Positions 10,578 through 23,215 are shown, counted from the first letter of the stretch. The stretch: 64,000 bases of DNA from Rhyacophila brunnea (GCA_022495005.1 JAGYXB010000557.1:2161160-2225159); one strand, 5' to 3'. The notes: generated by a model from the letters alone, not told the origin. A program made the numbers and translations.

Positions 10578-11850
10578 CAGTGGCGACCGGTGAGTTATTT
10601 TACTGGGAGTTCTTTTTTTCACCTTTTGACTGCCGTAAAAAGGCATTTGCCTTCATCAAAACTTCACCAAAAAATAAAAAAAAAACTATTGGTTTTTTTA
10701 ATTTAGTACATTTAAAAGAAATCATAAATAACTCACTATTTATTATTTGTTGTACCTCTTAAAACAGTTTTTCTTGAAAAAAATGGATTTTAAGCTTTAA
10801 CACAAATTGGTTGACACGAACTATTTTGTTTTGACCGAATTATTAGTACTACCAAAATATCTCGTATCTGGCAGTGACCGGAATTTATTGTTTATTTGTA
10901 TGAGAAATCCATTCTTCTGTTTTTCATCGACACAAATTTTTCAATTACGCGTTTGTTGAAGTCAGGAATCTCTTGTATCATTCTTTTTTCGATACAGAGT
11001 ATACATAATGCGTCCAATCTTGATTGCACGATGGTGTTTCTACTAAAACACTTGATCCGTTTGAGTGTGAAAAAACATCTTTCGCTTTCCACTGATGTCA
11101 TCGGAATAGTAAAAATTAAATTTAATAGTAAAACCGTTTCCGTAAATGTGTCAGCATTATAAAAATTATCCAAGCTGTAAATAACAGACAATTCATTTTT
11201 GAGTTTATTTTTATCTAAAAAGTCAGACGTATTACAGAGCTAGTTTGGAGAGATATCATAATTGATAAACATTGTGAATTTAGTTATCAAACTGAAAAAA
11301 AACTTGAAGTTTATTTTTAAATTGTACTTCGCCTAAATTTGAGAAATGTTGTCAACATGTGCGGAAATTTAAGTGCGTACTGTGAAAAGAATTTATTTTT
11401 ATAATAATATTGAATAAAAATTGTCAAACAATAATTATTGTACGTGTGATACGGGCTGTATTGTTTTAAAACCGATGAATCTGCGTTCGGGCCGAGAGCG
11501 ACTGAAACTGTCGCTCCCGAGCACGTAGAAAAAATATTTACGTGTTGCTATTCCACGCGACAGACGACGCTCTTTCTCATTGCAAAGAAATCGAAATTAG
11601 ATTACTGGGCGCTTTGGTCGAGCGATGGCGAATATCGCTCCTATCAACATATAATATTATTATTTAAAATAGCCGGTTAAAAACACATATTAGAATTTGT
11701 TTTTGTATATGAATTAATGACTACGGTAATAGATCAGAACACTTAATTAATCAAATATAAATTAAATACTCATTTAAAAAAAGTCTTTTCGCATAAATTG
11801 AGTGTGTGGGTGTGCACCGCTCCAGCGCTCTCAAGGGAGAATCGCCACTG
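10578..11850 (-). mobile_element. hAT DNA transposon, internally deleted
   Basis: The element starts CAGTGGCGA (10578) and ends with its complement TCGCCACTG (11850). The perfect 8-bp TSD GATGAGAA is at 10570-10577 and 11851-11858. Eight-base duplications and CAG-type ends define the hAT superfamily. At 1273 bp it is much shorter than an autonomous element (usually 2.5-4 kb), and only the C-terminal end of the transposase remains, so it is an internal-deletion derivative. The GC-richer interior at 11460-11640 has no open frame. Confidence 0.9.
10892..11241 (-). pseudogene. hAT transposase C-terminal dimerisation domain (ZMYM1-like), fragment
   Basis: An open stretch of about 115 codons on the minus strand, inside the hAT element, carries the hallmark of the hAT dimerisation domain. 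LNLIFTIPMTSVESERCFFT corresponds to the family pattern (L)TIPV(T)S(x)xxERxFSxLKRIK. It is followed by LKRIKCFSRN, a run with RLDAL, and a terminal KNRRM. The DDE catalytic residues and BED finger that should lie upstream are missing. The shorter frame starting at 11191 simply uses an internal TTG; coding similarity extends back to about 11241. The similarity is to the transposase-derived zinc finger MYM-type 1 group common in insect genomes. It could not act alone. Confidence 0.85.
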
Positions 11851-11858
11851 GATGAGAA

Positions 11859-13770
11859 CCTTTCTTTTTTGAATCCATGAGTACGAGTCATAAGCTTTCT
11901 GCATATACATAGATCAATTGTGAATTTATGAAAAACATTCTCGTCTATAAACTATTAATACGATTGCCTTCGTTTATTCACTGTTTTAGTGATATTTCTA
12001 TAACTTTGAAAATTACATATTTTTGTATGGTCATGTTGAATATTTATAATTCATAACCCATATCATCTTTTATCATATTCAAATAACAGCTGTTTTAAAT
12101 TCAGCATAAAATAAAATTTTATTATGCCAAAAATATTTTTTAGCTTATTAAAAATTTTAGGGATACAAATGTATAAGTGAAATGTGAAAAAAACGAGTTC
12201 TTAACCAATGGATTTTTTTCAATATCTCATAAGAGACATTTAGACCAAATCTGAAAACAGCTGTGACTGTCAGTCATGTATTCAGATAAACTTAAATGAG
12301 TGATAGTTAATTTATAAATATTAAAAATAAGTATAAAAGAGCTTCTTCGTAGGCCGTCTGTAGACAGGCCATAGTATTAAATTATGAGTTACAACAGGGT
12401 GCTAGTTATTGCTTAACTTTGAATGAAATGCGGTAACCTGTCCACAGTTAATGAAGATTTTTGATTGCATATTATTATGTTAAATCGTTAATATTAATAT
12501 TGATGCATTATCATTTTTTTTTTAAATATAAACATTCATCTTTTTCTACAGAGAGTTTACCATATTGCATTCGAAGATATTTAATACATTGGACGATAAA
12601 GACGCGCCCAGCAATTAAGGTGGACATTCGATATAATTTGCATTTTATTTAAATGTGGTAATTAAGGTAATTAAAAATATTAATTATCTAGTCAGCAGTC
12701 AATGCGTAAAAGGCAATACGGTCTCAGAAGATTTCGCAAGGATAACTATTTTCAACTATATCAACAAAATTATCTTAGAAACGCGATCAACAACACCCAT
12801 GTATGTATTAAAAATAACGATGACACGATTGACACAAGTTTCAGATCAATGAAATACTTAACATCCATGTTTCATACCTATACATTACTCTTGGAATAAT
12901 ACATTACTACTATATACTAATTCAACATTTAAAACTTCATGGATAATTTTGAATAATTTATCAAGATTTCAAAATGTACTTCATCTAAGAATTAATTTCC
13001 GAACAGTTTATTCAAGTATTTTTCAATATAGGTATTACTTGTTTAGTAATATGTATTTCTTTTCAATTGTATCTATTATGTTAATTTATGACGAAATTCC
13101 AACATTTTCGACTACACAATATGATCGATTAGATATTAGTAATGAAATATGTATTTTAAACAAATAAGATCATGGATGACAATATTATTAATATTCAGAA
13201 TGCTTCACAAGAGCTCGATCATCAGGGAATGAAATTTTAATATTTAAAAGTAATTTTTCGTCAAAAATAGTGTGCGAAACCGATTCTATACAAAATTTAC
13301 ACAATAAAGTGAGCCGGTATCGGCAGGCCGTTTATTCTAAACAATATGGAAATCGGGCAAAACGAATTTCAAATGGGAGCGATATTCATCTGAAACGAAA
13401 AACATTCATAAGCTTTCACAAAACACTGAATTTTTATTACAATTTGTCATGAATCATAAAATATGACTTGATGAACAGTGATTTGTAATGCTACATACTT
13501 ACCTATTTATTTTTTCATAATAAAACTACGTTATTGAATATTCATATTGATCACATTGAATAGCTTTGAGATAGTGTTATTAATAATATTTTACTTATTA
13601 AAATTCTCTTGAAGTTAAAAAAGATAACACAATATGTTAAGTGGGTATATAAAATATAAAAAATCAGCAGTATTTTTCCACAGTGAGACATTTTGTACTG
13701 GCACTGTAAGTACGATAGTACCTAGCTCATTAGAAAAGTAGACAAGACATATTATAATATTATTATTAAT
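11859..13770. other. Spacer with several short open frames, no gene supported
   Basis: Short plus-strand frames lie at 12461-13167 and 13270-13452. Their composition is AT-driven (Ile, Asn, Tyr, Phe) and none shows a domain. Moderately GC-richer patches at about 12540-12760 and 13270-13400 could be conserved noncoding DNA, which cannot be judged without a comparison genome. Confidence 0.45.
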
Positions 13771-14163
13771 ACTATCGACTGAAGGTACTCGATGGAATTT
13801 GAATTTAAAATCTTTTGGATTTAAGTATTGTACTATTCCATTTGAGTCGTTTTTTGGCGACCCGGGTTTCGCCTTTCTATATTCAATTGTATTATTTATT
13901 AGTGATAGGGGTTTTTTACAAACACTTCAACTATTCATAATTTGTTTGTTATATTTTTTATTGTGATCTTTGACTTAATAGGTAGGTGATAAAGTTTTTA
14001 CCTACTTTATTGTATTAATTTGTTATATAAGTAAGGCTTAATTGTATTTCGTTGTCGGTGTATATTTACCTTTTAGTGAGAACACATAATGCCCGAAGAT
14101 GCCGAAAGGCGAAATCCGGGTCACAAAAACAACTCAAATGGAATAGTACAAAACTTAAATCCA
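13771..14163. repeat. Foldback-type repeat pair
   Basis: Arm 13816-13877 and arm 14104-14163 are inverted copies of about 60 bp with roughly 90% identity by eye. Both contain TGTACTATTCCATTTGAGT and a CCCGGRTTTCGCCTTTC block, and they are separated by about 225 bp. Outside the left arm, 13771-13808 is another copy of the dispersed repeat seen at 3151-3190 and 26941-26980. It could be a foldback MITE or two copies inserted in opposite orientation; I found no clear TSD. Confidence 0.65.
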
Positions 14164-14169
14164 TTACAT

Positions 14170-17100
14170 ATTATATTATTTTATAGGAAATAGTCATTAT
14201 ATTTTTATATAGATATATGAAATCGTAGAACAATCGATTTTATTATGGGTACCTATTAATATTGATTTCACAAGTTGGTGTATTAATTTATAACAACAAC
14301 TCACGAATATTCACGTGGATACTATATTATGTTATTGAGGGTAATTTTTTACACATATTATTACTAGAGAATATATTGGTAGACGAATAGAGTGGGGGGT
14401 GGGGTGAGACATTTAATTCCATGCTATAGAAAAAATGGCAGATGAATGTTAGTTCTACACTACATATAATATTATAGTACCTATACTGAGTTGTTGACAT
14501 AGTGACTTAGTCGGTTTAGGATTGATCTGAAAAGAACAACATCGTGTACATCGATGGGCATTTTGGAACTCTCGCGGTGATTTGATAATATGGACTTGTT
14601 TCCTCGGTTAGCATTTAATTTAATTATTTTAAAGCCATACATAGAAATAGATCTAGTAGGTTTCGTATTATTTTATGTAGTCAGGCGATATTTTTATATA
14701 ACTAAAGTAATAATAATTCTTAATGGTAAGATGAAACAATAGAACTAATCTAGAGGTATGGTATATGCTATATAACTAAGCTTACAATAATACATGTAGT
14801 ATATACTAGTGTGGGTATACAGAGGATCTTGGGCTTGCGTATATATATTTAAATAATAGTAATATTTATTGCCTAAATCATGCATTAGTTTTCATACTTT
14901 TATGACAGGTACCTACCTAATAGATTTGTATTGTTATTTTCGAATATTATATAAATATTATATAAAATCAACAAACATAATATTTTTTGTAGTTATATTA
15001 CTAATAAAAGTGGCATTTCACTCGTTTATTATCAGAAGAAATAGTTTCACGTGAACCACCTTGTATCTAATTTCACGAAAAGATTCAAAAAGAACAAAAT
15101 GCTTTCCTAGAACTCAAGAGATTTAAAAAATATGAAAAGTTATGTGAAGCAGGAAGCGTTAGATATCTTGAAGCCGTTCTCAACTTGTAAATTTTATGGA
15201 AATTTTTCACGCCGAAATATTTTGTATACATATTTTCATTTTAGAGTGATTTCAGAAAATACTTCAGAATACGGTGTCTAAAATACGCCATCCTTTTTGA
15301 GTATACGGAACACCATTATTTAGACTTATTTACTAGCCTTACTAAAAATGAATTAAACAACTGAAATAATAAAATATAATATGCAATAACCCTTCTATCT
15401 CTTTGTATATGATAGTATAATGATCGCATTTGGTATACAAAATTCTTCTGATCAATATACCAGGAAGGAAAAGAATACTTAAGAATACCTGAATCTGGTC
15501 ATTAAAACTTGATTGTGTCATATAGGAATGTATACAGATAAATAGCATTGAAAAATTAACTCTTTATACATTGAAATAGCTGGTGTGCGTATAGAAAATA
15601 TGCTACTATACATCTTTAAGGCATTGTTGTATTAATTATTCTGTTACCATGTTTGGTTTATTACTGTTACATAAAAATACATTATATTATTATATTGTGT
15701 TGAGTGGAAAAACGAAATAAACCTACATTAGAATTATGGTATCTACCTGTATTTGGATTATTCTGCTAACGTGCCAGTTTGATATTGCAATTTGTAGTTA
15801 TCTACGATATCTAAATTACCTACCTAGTTTATGTGAGTAAAATATATGATAGGTATTATTCTAAATAGAATGCTTAAGTGGAAATGAGAAAGAAAATATG
15901 ACGTGCTTATTAGGATTGTCAAGAATTTTTTATTGATAATATTATTTTATCTATGCACTACGATATTTCTCTTTAAGTTAAATGCAGTGCATAAGTAAGT
16001 CAATAGTTGTTAATCTTTATTTAAATATTTGTTGTAAAATTTCAGTACTTAAAATGTCAATAAATTTATGTAAACTGGCTATTTATAAACTCGACAAAAT
16101 ATAAATATAATTCTAACTGGATGTCAAGAAAATATTTGGCTCTAAGAAGCGTAATTTTAACAAAAAAAATGAGGTATTCATTTTTATTCATGAGCCGTGA
16201 TTGAAGATAGCGCCGAGTGTAATCAATCTTCTTTTAAAGGAAAATGTAATAAAATTCCTAGCGCTTATAAAAATACCCTAATTGTACGACTTATTACACA
16301 AATACAGAATATATAGCGGGTATCAATAGATGAACGCTACTTTAATCAAATTTAAAGACTGTTATTGTAATTTTAAACTGGATTTGTAATAAAATAAAAT
16401 TTATTAATTAATATTAAGTGAGGGATATTATTTGCAAAAGGGTATATTAACCAGAGCAACGGGATAGTTCTGTGATCTAGTAATAAAAAGTGATTTAGTT
16501 GGGATGTGATTGGAAACGTCGCTTAATTTGATCCAATTAGATTTACTAAGTATAACTAAATCATTGTTTAACTTATATTGGGTTTAGTATAACTTAACCT
16601 TATCTAACCAATGTTTTAAAAATTTCAACACTTGATATTCCAACACTTATGCAGATCCCATACTTAATAATAATAATATTTTTACTGTATTTTAATATTA
16701 TTTATTTGGGAAAAAAACAGTAAATTTATAACGTAATGTTAATTCCTGGAAAATTCGTTGCTGAGGAATAATGTTATAATGTTATGGTTTCATGAGGTTT
16801 TAATACGTTAATTAAATAGTATGTACCTGAGTTACTATAATCCACTTCAGTTGAATATTCACCATTATAACACTATGTTCACTTACATAGTGCATTAACA
16901 TGTAAAATCTTGGTCCTTAAAAAAATAAACTATATATACACGCACATCAACTAGAATTTCGATATTTGGTTAGATATAGCTTTTTAAAAATCTTTGAATA
17001 TATCTTAATAATTAAAAGAAAATTATTTTATTTTAAATAAATTTATGACAATATTTAATTATTTTTAGATACATCAAAATATTGTTTTATTTTTGTATTT

Positions 17101-17850
17101 ATGTATTTTACTCCTCTACGTCTGACGTAGCGCTCAGTTAAGAAGAAGGTTTTTGTACGGTACACAGGTAGCACGTAACGTAAGAACATTATTAAGGTCC
17201 GCCAAGGAAACTCAAGGTAATTGATGAAATTCATGTGGGTCTTTTTATTATATAGTAAGTAAAAGCCAACAGAACAAAAATAAAAAAGGTTTCTACGAGA
17301 AATGAAAGCTCTCGCATACTACTTTCAGCGGGTGATTGATGGAGTGGCTACTTGATAAAATATAAAAGTCCATAATTATTTACCATCGATTTTATTCTTT
17401 TATGACAAGGTGATGAAAGTATATTATGGCTATTGATAGGATTTATTTAGTATTCTGATAAAAATAATATTAGTACCTATTTTGTACTACTCATACTAAA
17501 ATGAAAAAAATATCCCATTACGCTGAAATTTTACGAATGTTACAAATAAAATATAATGCACATAATATGTTTCGTATTTAAATAATAAATACTTTAATAT
17601 ATTTTTACAAAGTCATTATAATAAAATTACTTTATTATATTACATTTGTAGATTAAAAAGATTTTTCTTTTAATTTTTATATTGTTTACACATTACATAC
17701 AAGTTATCATGGTAAACAAAAATCAATTTACTAATCAATGATTACTTTAATTACTATTATAAGGGTAGCTAAACGTCCTGTCGATAGAATCATAAAATTA
17801 ATACTGTTATATATACCTGCGCTACATACCAATTTGGTTTACGGCCACTG
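14170..17850. other. AT-rich spacer, no gene seen
   Basis: About 3.7 kb without a recognisable gene or complete element. A patch at about 16180-16240 pairs TGATTGA with TAATCAATC in opposite orientation and is the only non-random-looking block; another GC-richer patch is at 17110-17230. Short frames at 14869-15054 and 15342-15548 are AT-driven and not supported. Confidence 0.5.
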
Positions 17851-17879
17851 CATAACCATCGCCCAGGAATCTTTATTCT

Positions 17880-18480
17880 AAAATTTCTATCTCAAATGGG
17901 TTTCTCTTGTAATTATGCGCCCATCTTCTCTGATGACGGCTCAGTATCAGAGTGCCTACTGAGGTTCTCTGGGGGAAGCTCTAGATCTTTAGCATTTTAA
18001 CAGCATGACCGGAATGTATGAAACTTCGCCCATCAAGACATTAAATATATTATGCTTAAATTGTTTGACGAGGTCAACATTCGTACGATGGATTTTTGGA
18101 TTTCTTTAACCGGTCCAAGTATTCTTGACAGAATTTTATTGGATAGCCTTTACTTGTTTCTCCGTTAGGCTACATGTTTTATACTTATACTGAACTTTTC
18201 GTTTCATAGTCACGTTGTATACTTGGAATTTCATATTCTTTGACAACAGTTTGGACCTAAATAGACTTTTCAGTGCGAAGAACGTTGTATTTCCACTTTC
18301 AGTATACTAGCAAGTTTTAGGTTCATCTTGTTCTTTTCGAAAACGTTAGCTCCCGAGTATTTAAAAACAGAGATGCTTTTGAATATCGAATTACTCACCA
18401 AAATGTTTCCTATGTGTATATTATTCTTCCTCGACATTCTTATGAAGACAACCACATTTGCCTTTAAATGTATCTATTTT
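17880..18480 (-). pseudogene. Very decayed RTE-like reverse transcriptase (tentative)
   Basis: Minus-strand translation gives a 61-codon frame (18270-18455) with NNIHIGNILVSNSIFKSISV followed by FKYSGAN. This resembles the stretch after the catalytic box in RTE-type elements, where a VGNxxF...(V)xxFKYLGxxI pattern is typical. Further downstream the reading is broken by many stops, but RRWAHN near 17930 could correspond to the terminal GRPRxRW region. There is no single convincing catalytic motif. The block is clearly less AT-rich than its surroundings, which fits an old coding insertion. Confidence 0.35.
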
Positions 18481-19190
18481 GCCGCATAATCTGAGAACTG
18501 AAAATGCTCCTTCTTTCCAAGCACTAGCCGCATAAACTAATACTTTATGGAATCTCTTTAGGATAAATCCACTGTATGCTTTAATATGTTCTCCTACAGA
18601 TTACTTTAAATCAAGATAAAAAACGGCGATAAGGAGTCGTCTGTTCCAATCCAACTATATACAATTGTAAAATCGTGTTATTACCGATATAATTGAAATG
18701 AATAAAAAAATATATGGAATAAGTAAACTAAAATTAAGTACTAATTAATGAACTTTTTATATTATTTATGTTATTTGGTTTCAATGATCTTGCTTTTAAT
18801 TTTCTGTCTATCAACTTGTATTAAATATACAGCTGATACAGATACATGTTTATTATGACATTATTAAATGAAGTAAATTGTAGAAGAATTGAATGACCTC
18901 TAGTATTAGAATTTTTTGAAAATTAAGCAGTAACGAAGACAATTTTACGCTATTTATTATCAATAATAATATTAAAACAATCTAATAGATATTTATAGAA
19001 GTTAACTCTACGTTTACCAAATTTTGATCTTCAATTAGATTATTTTATAAGTAGATAGGTATAAGAAAATTTAACCAACTTTTATCATTACAAAGGTATT
19101 GAACTGAATATATTGGAATAATGTAATAATATAATTTGTGTTATACTTAGTACAAAAACAATAATTTCTCACCCAAATTAGGTGATTGTT
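18481..19190. other. Spacer
   Basis: AT-rich, with no gene recognised. The first 120 bases may still be part of the decayed reverse transcriptase. Confidence 0.45.
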
Positions 19191-19510
19191 AAAGTGTCAT
19201 TCTTTATCATTTATGTTAAAATTCATTGCATATTTTGTGAGATCGAATTTAATATTCAATATGGCTGAACCATCGCAGTTTTCTCCTGAAACCCCATTGG
19301 TGATATGAATATGATAATTTGTTATTACAATATGGGATGCTTGCGCAGATAAATAAACATAGTAGGGATGAATTCGCTCGAAATATCGTAATCTGAGCGC
19401 CAAACCGAGCGGGGCTTTGTGTTGAATTCCCGACCGGTGTTTTAACAAGTACAAATTCCCACCGCCTCGTGCGGAACAGGTATGTGTTTATGAAAAAGGA
19501 TAACAATCAC
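19191..19510. other. GC-richer block, unassigned
   Basis: Two overlapping 85-codon frames exist on the minus strand (19197-19454 and 19249-19506). Neither shows a motif I recognise. A GTTGAATTCCCGACC stretch on plus resembles a degraded B box, so an old tRNA-derived repeat is possible. Confidence 0.3.
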
Positions 19511-19969
19511 ACAGTCGGTTAAGCAAGAAAGAGAACGGCTGTTTTTTCTTCTTTTGTAATAATATTTCTTCGCGGGGGAAACCTAAAGCGCAATTTCGAT
19601 AGACTTTTCCAAAAAAAACTTTTTGTTACTAGAGATAAATAAACGCGTCTGCAATAAAAAATATAATATTTACTACCTGAAAGTTTCTTTCCTTAACAAG
19701 TATATATAAAAAATAAATATTAAGTAACTTATATAATATATATAGAAAAAATACTCGTACCTAGTAATGTAATATACCAACAAATTATAGTAAGGATATT
19801 GATATGAAAAATGGGTCGCGAGCAGAGTGCGATAAAATTTGACAATAATTAAAAAAAAACAGCCGAGTCGATTATTATTGCAACCATAAGGTAATTGTTA
19901 ACCCAACTATTAAACGATCGTCGCCTGAGTCATATACGTAAATTAGGAATTGTTTCATTTTTGCTACAG

Positions 19970-20064
19970 CGCTAGGGAACGATTCACAATTAAAATTCAA
20001 ATACATTTATTTAAATATACTGAGCTTCACAAATTATAAATTTAAGACGTTCATAACATGACAT
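19970..20064 (-). repeat. Left half of an older repeat split by a LINE insertion
   Basis: The stretch ending TTAAGACGTTCATAACATGACAT matches 23831-23875, where the same sequence continues without interruption. The right half resumes at 20815. Read on the minus strand, the paralog ends in an AATAAATTGAAATATT-type tail, suggesting a non-LTR 3' end, but the class is inferred. Confidence 0.7.
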
Positions 20065-20809
20065 ACTCTCACAAGACCCGAAAGACCTCCAACGTAGAAT
20101 GCAAGAACTCGCGGATGTCAGTCAAACGGTCGGTCTAAAGATAAATGCCTCAAAGACAAAAGTGATGAGGAACTGTTTTTCGGACCCTGCGATTATCTGT
20201 ATTTCTGGCACCCAACTCGAGCAAGTCAGCAGCTACGTCTATCTCGGACAGCAGGTGTCCAGAGACGGACGCATGCACGATGAAATTGCTCGAAGAACAA
20301 AGCTGGGATGAAGTGCTTTCGGACGTCTGAATAGTATCTTCAAGAGTGACCTACCATTATGTCTTAAGCGTAGGGTGTTCAACCAATGTGTGCTACCCGT
20401 GCTCATGTATGGCTGCGAGACGTGGACCCTCAACACGAGAGATGTCCAAAGGCTAAGAGTCACACAGCGAGGCATGGGGAGGTGCATGTTGGGCATCACG
20501 CGAAAGGACCGTAAGAGAAATGAATGGGTTAGAAAGCAGACAAGAGTACGCGATGTAATAGACGTTGCCAAACAGCTGAAATGGAGATGGGCGGGGCACA
20601 TTGCTCGCCGAAAGGACGGCCGCTGGACAAATGCTGTCATCCAATGGTACCCAAGGGGTACGAAACGGCCACAGGGTCGCCTTAAAAGCCGCTAGATTGA
20701 CGAACTGGTAAAGTTCGGCGGAAATACGTGGCAGCGAACGACACAGGACCGAGAGAGTTGGAGAAAGTCTGGGGAGGCCTTCATCCAGCAGTGGATTGAC
20801 TCCGGCTGA
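20063..20809 (+). pseudogene. RTE-type reverse transcriptase C-terminal fragment
   Basis: A single plus-strand frame of about 249 codons is interrupted by only two stops. The TGA at 20309-20311 and the TAG at 20693-20695 both fall where tryptophan is expected, consistent with TGG point mutations. Order of motifs: DILSQDPKDLQRRMQEL just after the lost catalytic box, GLKINASKTKVM, VSSYVYLGQQVS, LPVLMYGCETWTL, RRWAG-type RWAGHIARRKDGRW, and a terminal AFIQQWIDSG before the stop at 20807-20809. This order is typical of RTE-clade elements, often annotated in insects as craniofacial development protein 2-like. Long antisense frames over the same bases are shadows. Confidence 0.9.
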
Positions 20810-20814
20810 TGATG
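20065..20814 (+). mobile_element. RTE-type LINE, 5'-truncated, with TSD
   Basis: The insertion carries the C-terminal part of a reverse transcriptase and a short 3' end, CATCCAGCAGTGGATTGACT followed by CCGGCTGATGATGA. The 12-bp TSD ATAACATGACAT is at 20053-20064 and 20815-20826. Truncation falls just after where the catalytic F/YADD box would be. The same 3' end, diverged, recurs at 35651 and in the 46219-46607 cluster. Confidence 0.85.
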
Positions 20815-21000
20815 ATAACATGACATGACAAAACAAATAAAAATTAGTAAGTATACTTAATAGGAAATACAAAAATTATAAAATAGGTACCTACACAGAA
20901 TTACGTGGAATGAGCGAAGTGGACCCTATTTTAAGTATTTAGAAAACAACATTTACTTTTTATGTTGTCCTGTCCTCATGTTGGTGAAATATATTATTAG
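20815..21000 (-). repeat. Right half of the split older repeat
   Basis: It continues the match to the relative at 23876-24045, including GACCCTATTTTAA and the AAACAACRTYCAC region. The combination with 19970-20064 reconstructs the pre-insertion site. Confidence 0.65.
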
Positions 21001-22925
21001 CATCCAAATTGATTTATTTGCATCGAGTTGATATTAATTTCACGATTGGGGGTGCTCGAAACAAACGATCGGCGTTAAATTCTGCTAGTATAATTTTGGC
21101 TTCACTTTTTTCACAGGATACTATCCACATTATTTACCGAATCGAAAGTCAAATTGAATAAAATAATTTTATATATAAATGCCACTTTCTTAACGATACG
21201 ATAATAATAAAACAGAACTGGGCATAAACAAATAAAAGTATTTAATATAATTTTGAATAAACATAGTTTGTGCAATTCATTAATCATTGTGTGAACAAAC
21301 CTTTTAATCTCTTGTTATGTGTTTTGTTTGACTCCACTCTGTTTCTTGTATGGGAGACAATTGTAAGAATACCCAAGGAAAAGCGTCTATACGCCTTGTG
21401 TACACATAGGCGTGTGATGATGTGAGTGCAATAGGATGTAGAAAGACAAGAGAAAGTGAAGAAAATCTACCCCTAGGTTCAGAACAGAATGAGCTAGAAT
21501 GATGACAAAAACTCATATATGTGACAAGGAAGGGTTTGCGCCAACCCAAGATCGACATTATGTTGATCATACTAGCAATTTGTGGATGAAAAAGAAAACA
21601 TTTTTTGTCTATCGGTATAAGCAGACAACTTATTTAAAAATTTAAGGTAATTCCCTCATTTTATATACTGTCTTGAAGAAATCCAGTATTTTCTATGATT
21701 ATCAACGTAAGGCTTAGTCACTTTATTTTTATAATAATAAAAAAATAAAAACATGCTAAAATAAATTGGTCTCAATATATTATGTATTTTTTAAAATTAA
21801 AACTGCATATATTTATTTGTATCATTGATAGTGTGAGGGCTCGGAAAACAAAAAACGGCAATTTCCATACGTCTTGTAAAATGTTCGTAAAAATGTCTTA
21901 TTTCTTTCTTTTATGTATAACTTCTGAAAAAAATATTCTAAAATCTTATTTATTATTAGAAGACATATATTATAACATTTTAGAATACTTTGCTTAGAAG
22001 ATATTGATAGAAATGATACCCTTTTGTTAAAATTTAATTGTTTTAACAAATATTTTACCAAACTCAAAAACAGTCATAAACAGTATAACTGTTAGTTGGA
22101 CTAATTAGCAAGAGTTGAAAACAATAAATTAGTTAAAAGTAAAAAGTAACATTTTTACTTTGTGAAAAAGTCTCAGTACTTATTGTAATTATAACTAAAA
22201 GATGCATGTTTTTGTCGAGTTAGCAAACACACAAGATGCTTATAATAACATGGATTCCTTTGAGACTATGAATACATATTACTTAGTAAAAAAATAACTG
22301 TTAGTCTACAATAAATTAGTATTTCTAGTGATATTAAAATACGATAATATTATCGTACGTGTAGAAAAGAAACTTTTTTGATTAATGTTATACATCTCCC
22401 TTTGAATGCACGTAATACTTTTTAATACTTACATTTCAAACAAAGCACGCACCCTAAGTAAGTTATGCAGCAGAACTACTTATTTGTGTGATTAGTATGC
22501 CGTAGTGTTTCTCTTCCAAGACAAAAACAATCAAAAGTTTCGTAGGCACACAAGTTGGGTTATACTATATAAAAATAAAGTATTCGAAAAATAGTTACTC
22601 AATAATTATTCTAACTCAAGTATTGATAATAATTATAATAACCTAATGAATATTTAATCGATGAAAATAAACCTATAAAACATAATTTTTATTACAATAA
22701 CTTTGTGTTAACATTTGAAATATATTATCAATAAATCAAAACAGTGTAATATTAATAAAGTTATAAATACTCTAATATCAGTTTTATATATTACACGAGT
22801 AAAATTAATTGGTAGATTCGAGTTTTTTTGGAGAGTCTTCAAGATATAGTTGTATATATGTATTCTCAAAATGATGTTGGCTAGTAGGGTGACAAATGTT
22901 GATTTCCTCGAGTAGGGAAAAACTG
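21001..22925. other. Spacer with one unassigned GC-richer block
   Basis: The block at 21300-21570 has an 88-codon minus-strand frame without recognised motif; the plus strand there ends in GGGTTTGCGCCAACCCAAGA, which looks like repeat-derived DNA. The rest is AT-rich. An 18-bp perfect palindrome lies at 22340-22357 (TACGATAATATTATCGTA). Confidence 0.45.
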
Positions 22926-22928
22926 TGA

Positions 22929-23215
22929 ATGTATGCACAGCATCAGAATAAATATACTACAGTACCTCGGCCATATTCTGGGAGGACAGAATTACATCAC
23001 TCCCTTACTCATTATCCAAAACAAAAAATCAATGATAAACGTAGTAGAAGAAGACGCCGCATTTTGTGGTTTAAGATCATATTATATGATTGGTGCATGT
23101 GCAGCCCCATCAATTTCTTCTGCGTACTACATAACAATAAAATAAAATTCTTCGAAGAAAAGAAAAATGTGATATTTTGCGGTACGGTATACTATGTAGT
23201 TTGTGGTACGTAGTT
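22929..23215 (+). pseudogene. Decayed non-LTR reverse transcriptase, C-terminal end
   Basis: Two overlapping plus-strand frames are needed to follow the match. The first (from 22933) reads RINILQYLGHILGGQNYITP, corresponding to the family motif YLGHI(L/C)R. The second (from 22929 frame) continues with KINDKRSRRRRRILWFKIIL, corresponding to GKR..GRRR.SWL(K/R)NL, then YDWCMCSP for the (D/Q)WFGCSS motif. One frameshift lies at about 23010-23040. Only the last ~90 residues of the element remain and the catalytic core is absent. This ending is common in insect RTE/Jockey-like elements; the exact clade is uncertain. Confidence 0.7.

Noticed and set aside
10896..11162. 88-codon plus-strand frame
   Set aside because: Antisense to the hAT dimerisation domain.
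20239..20872. Minus-strand frames of 133 and 139 codons
   Set aside because: Antisense shadows of the RTE reverse-transcriptase fragment.
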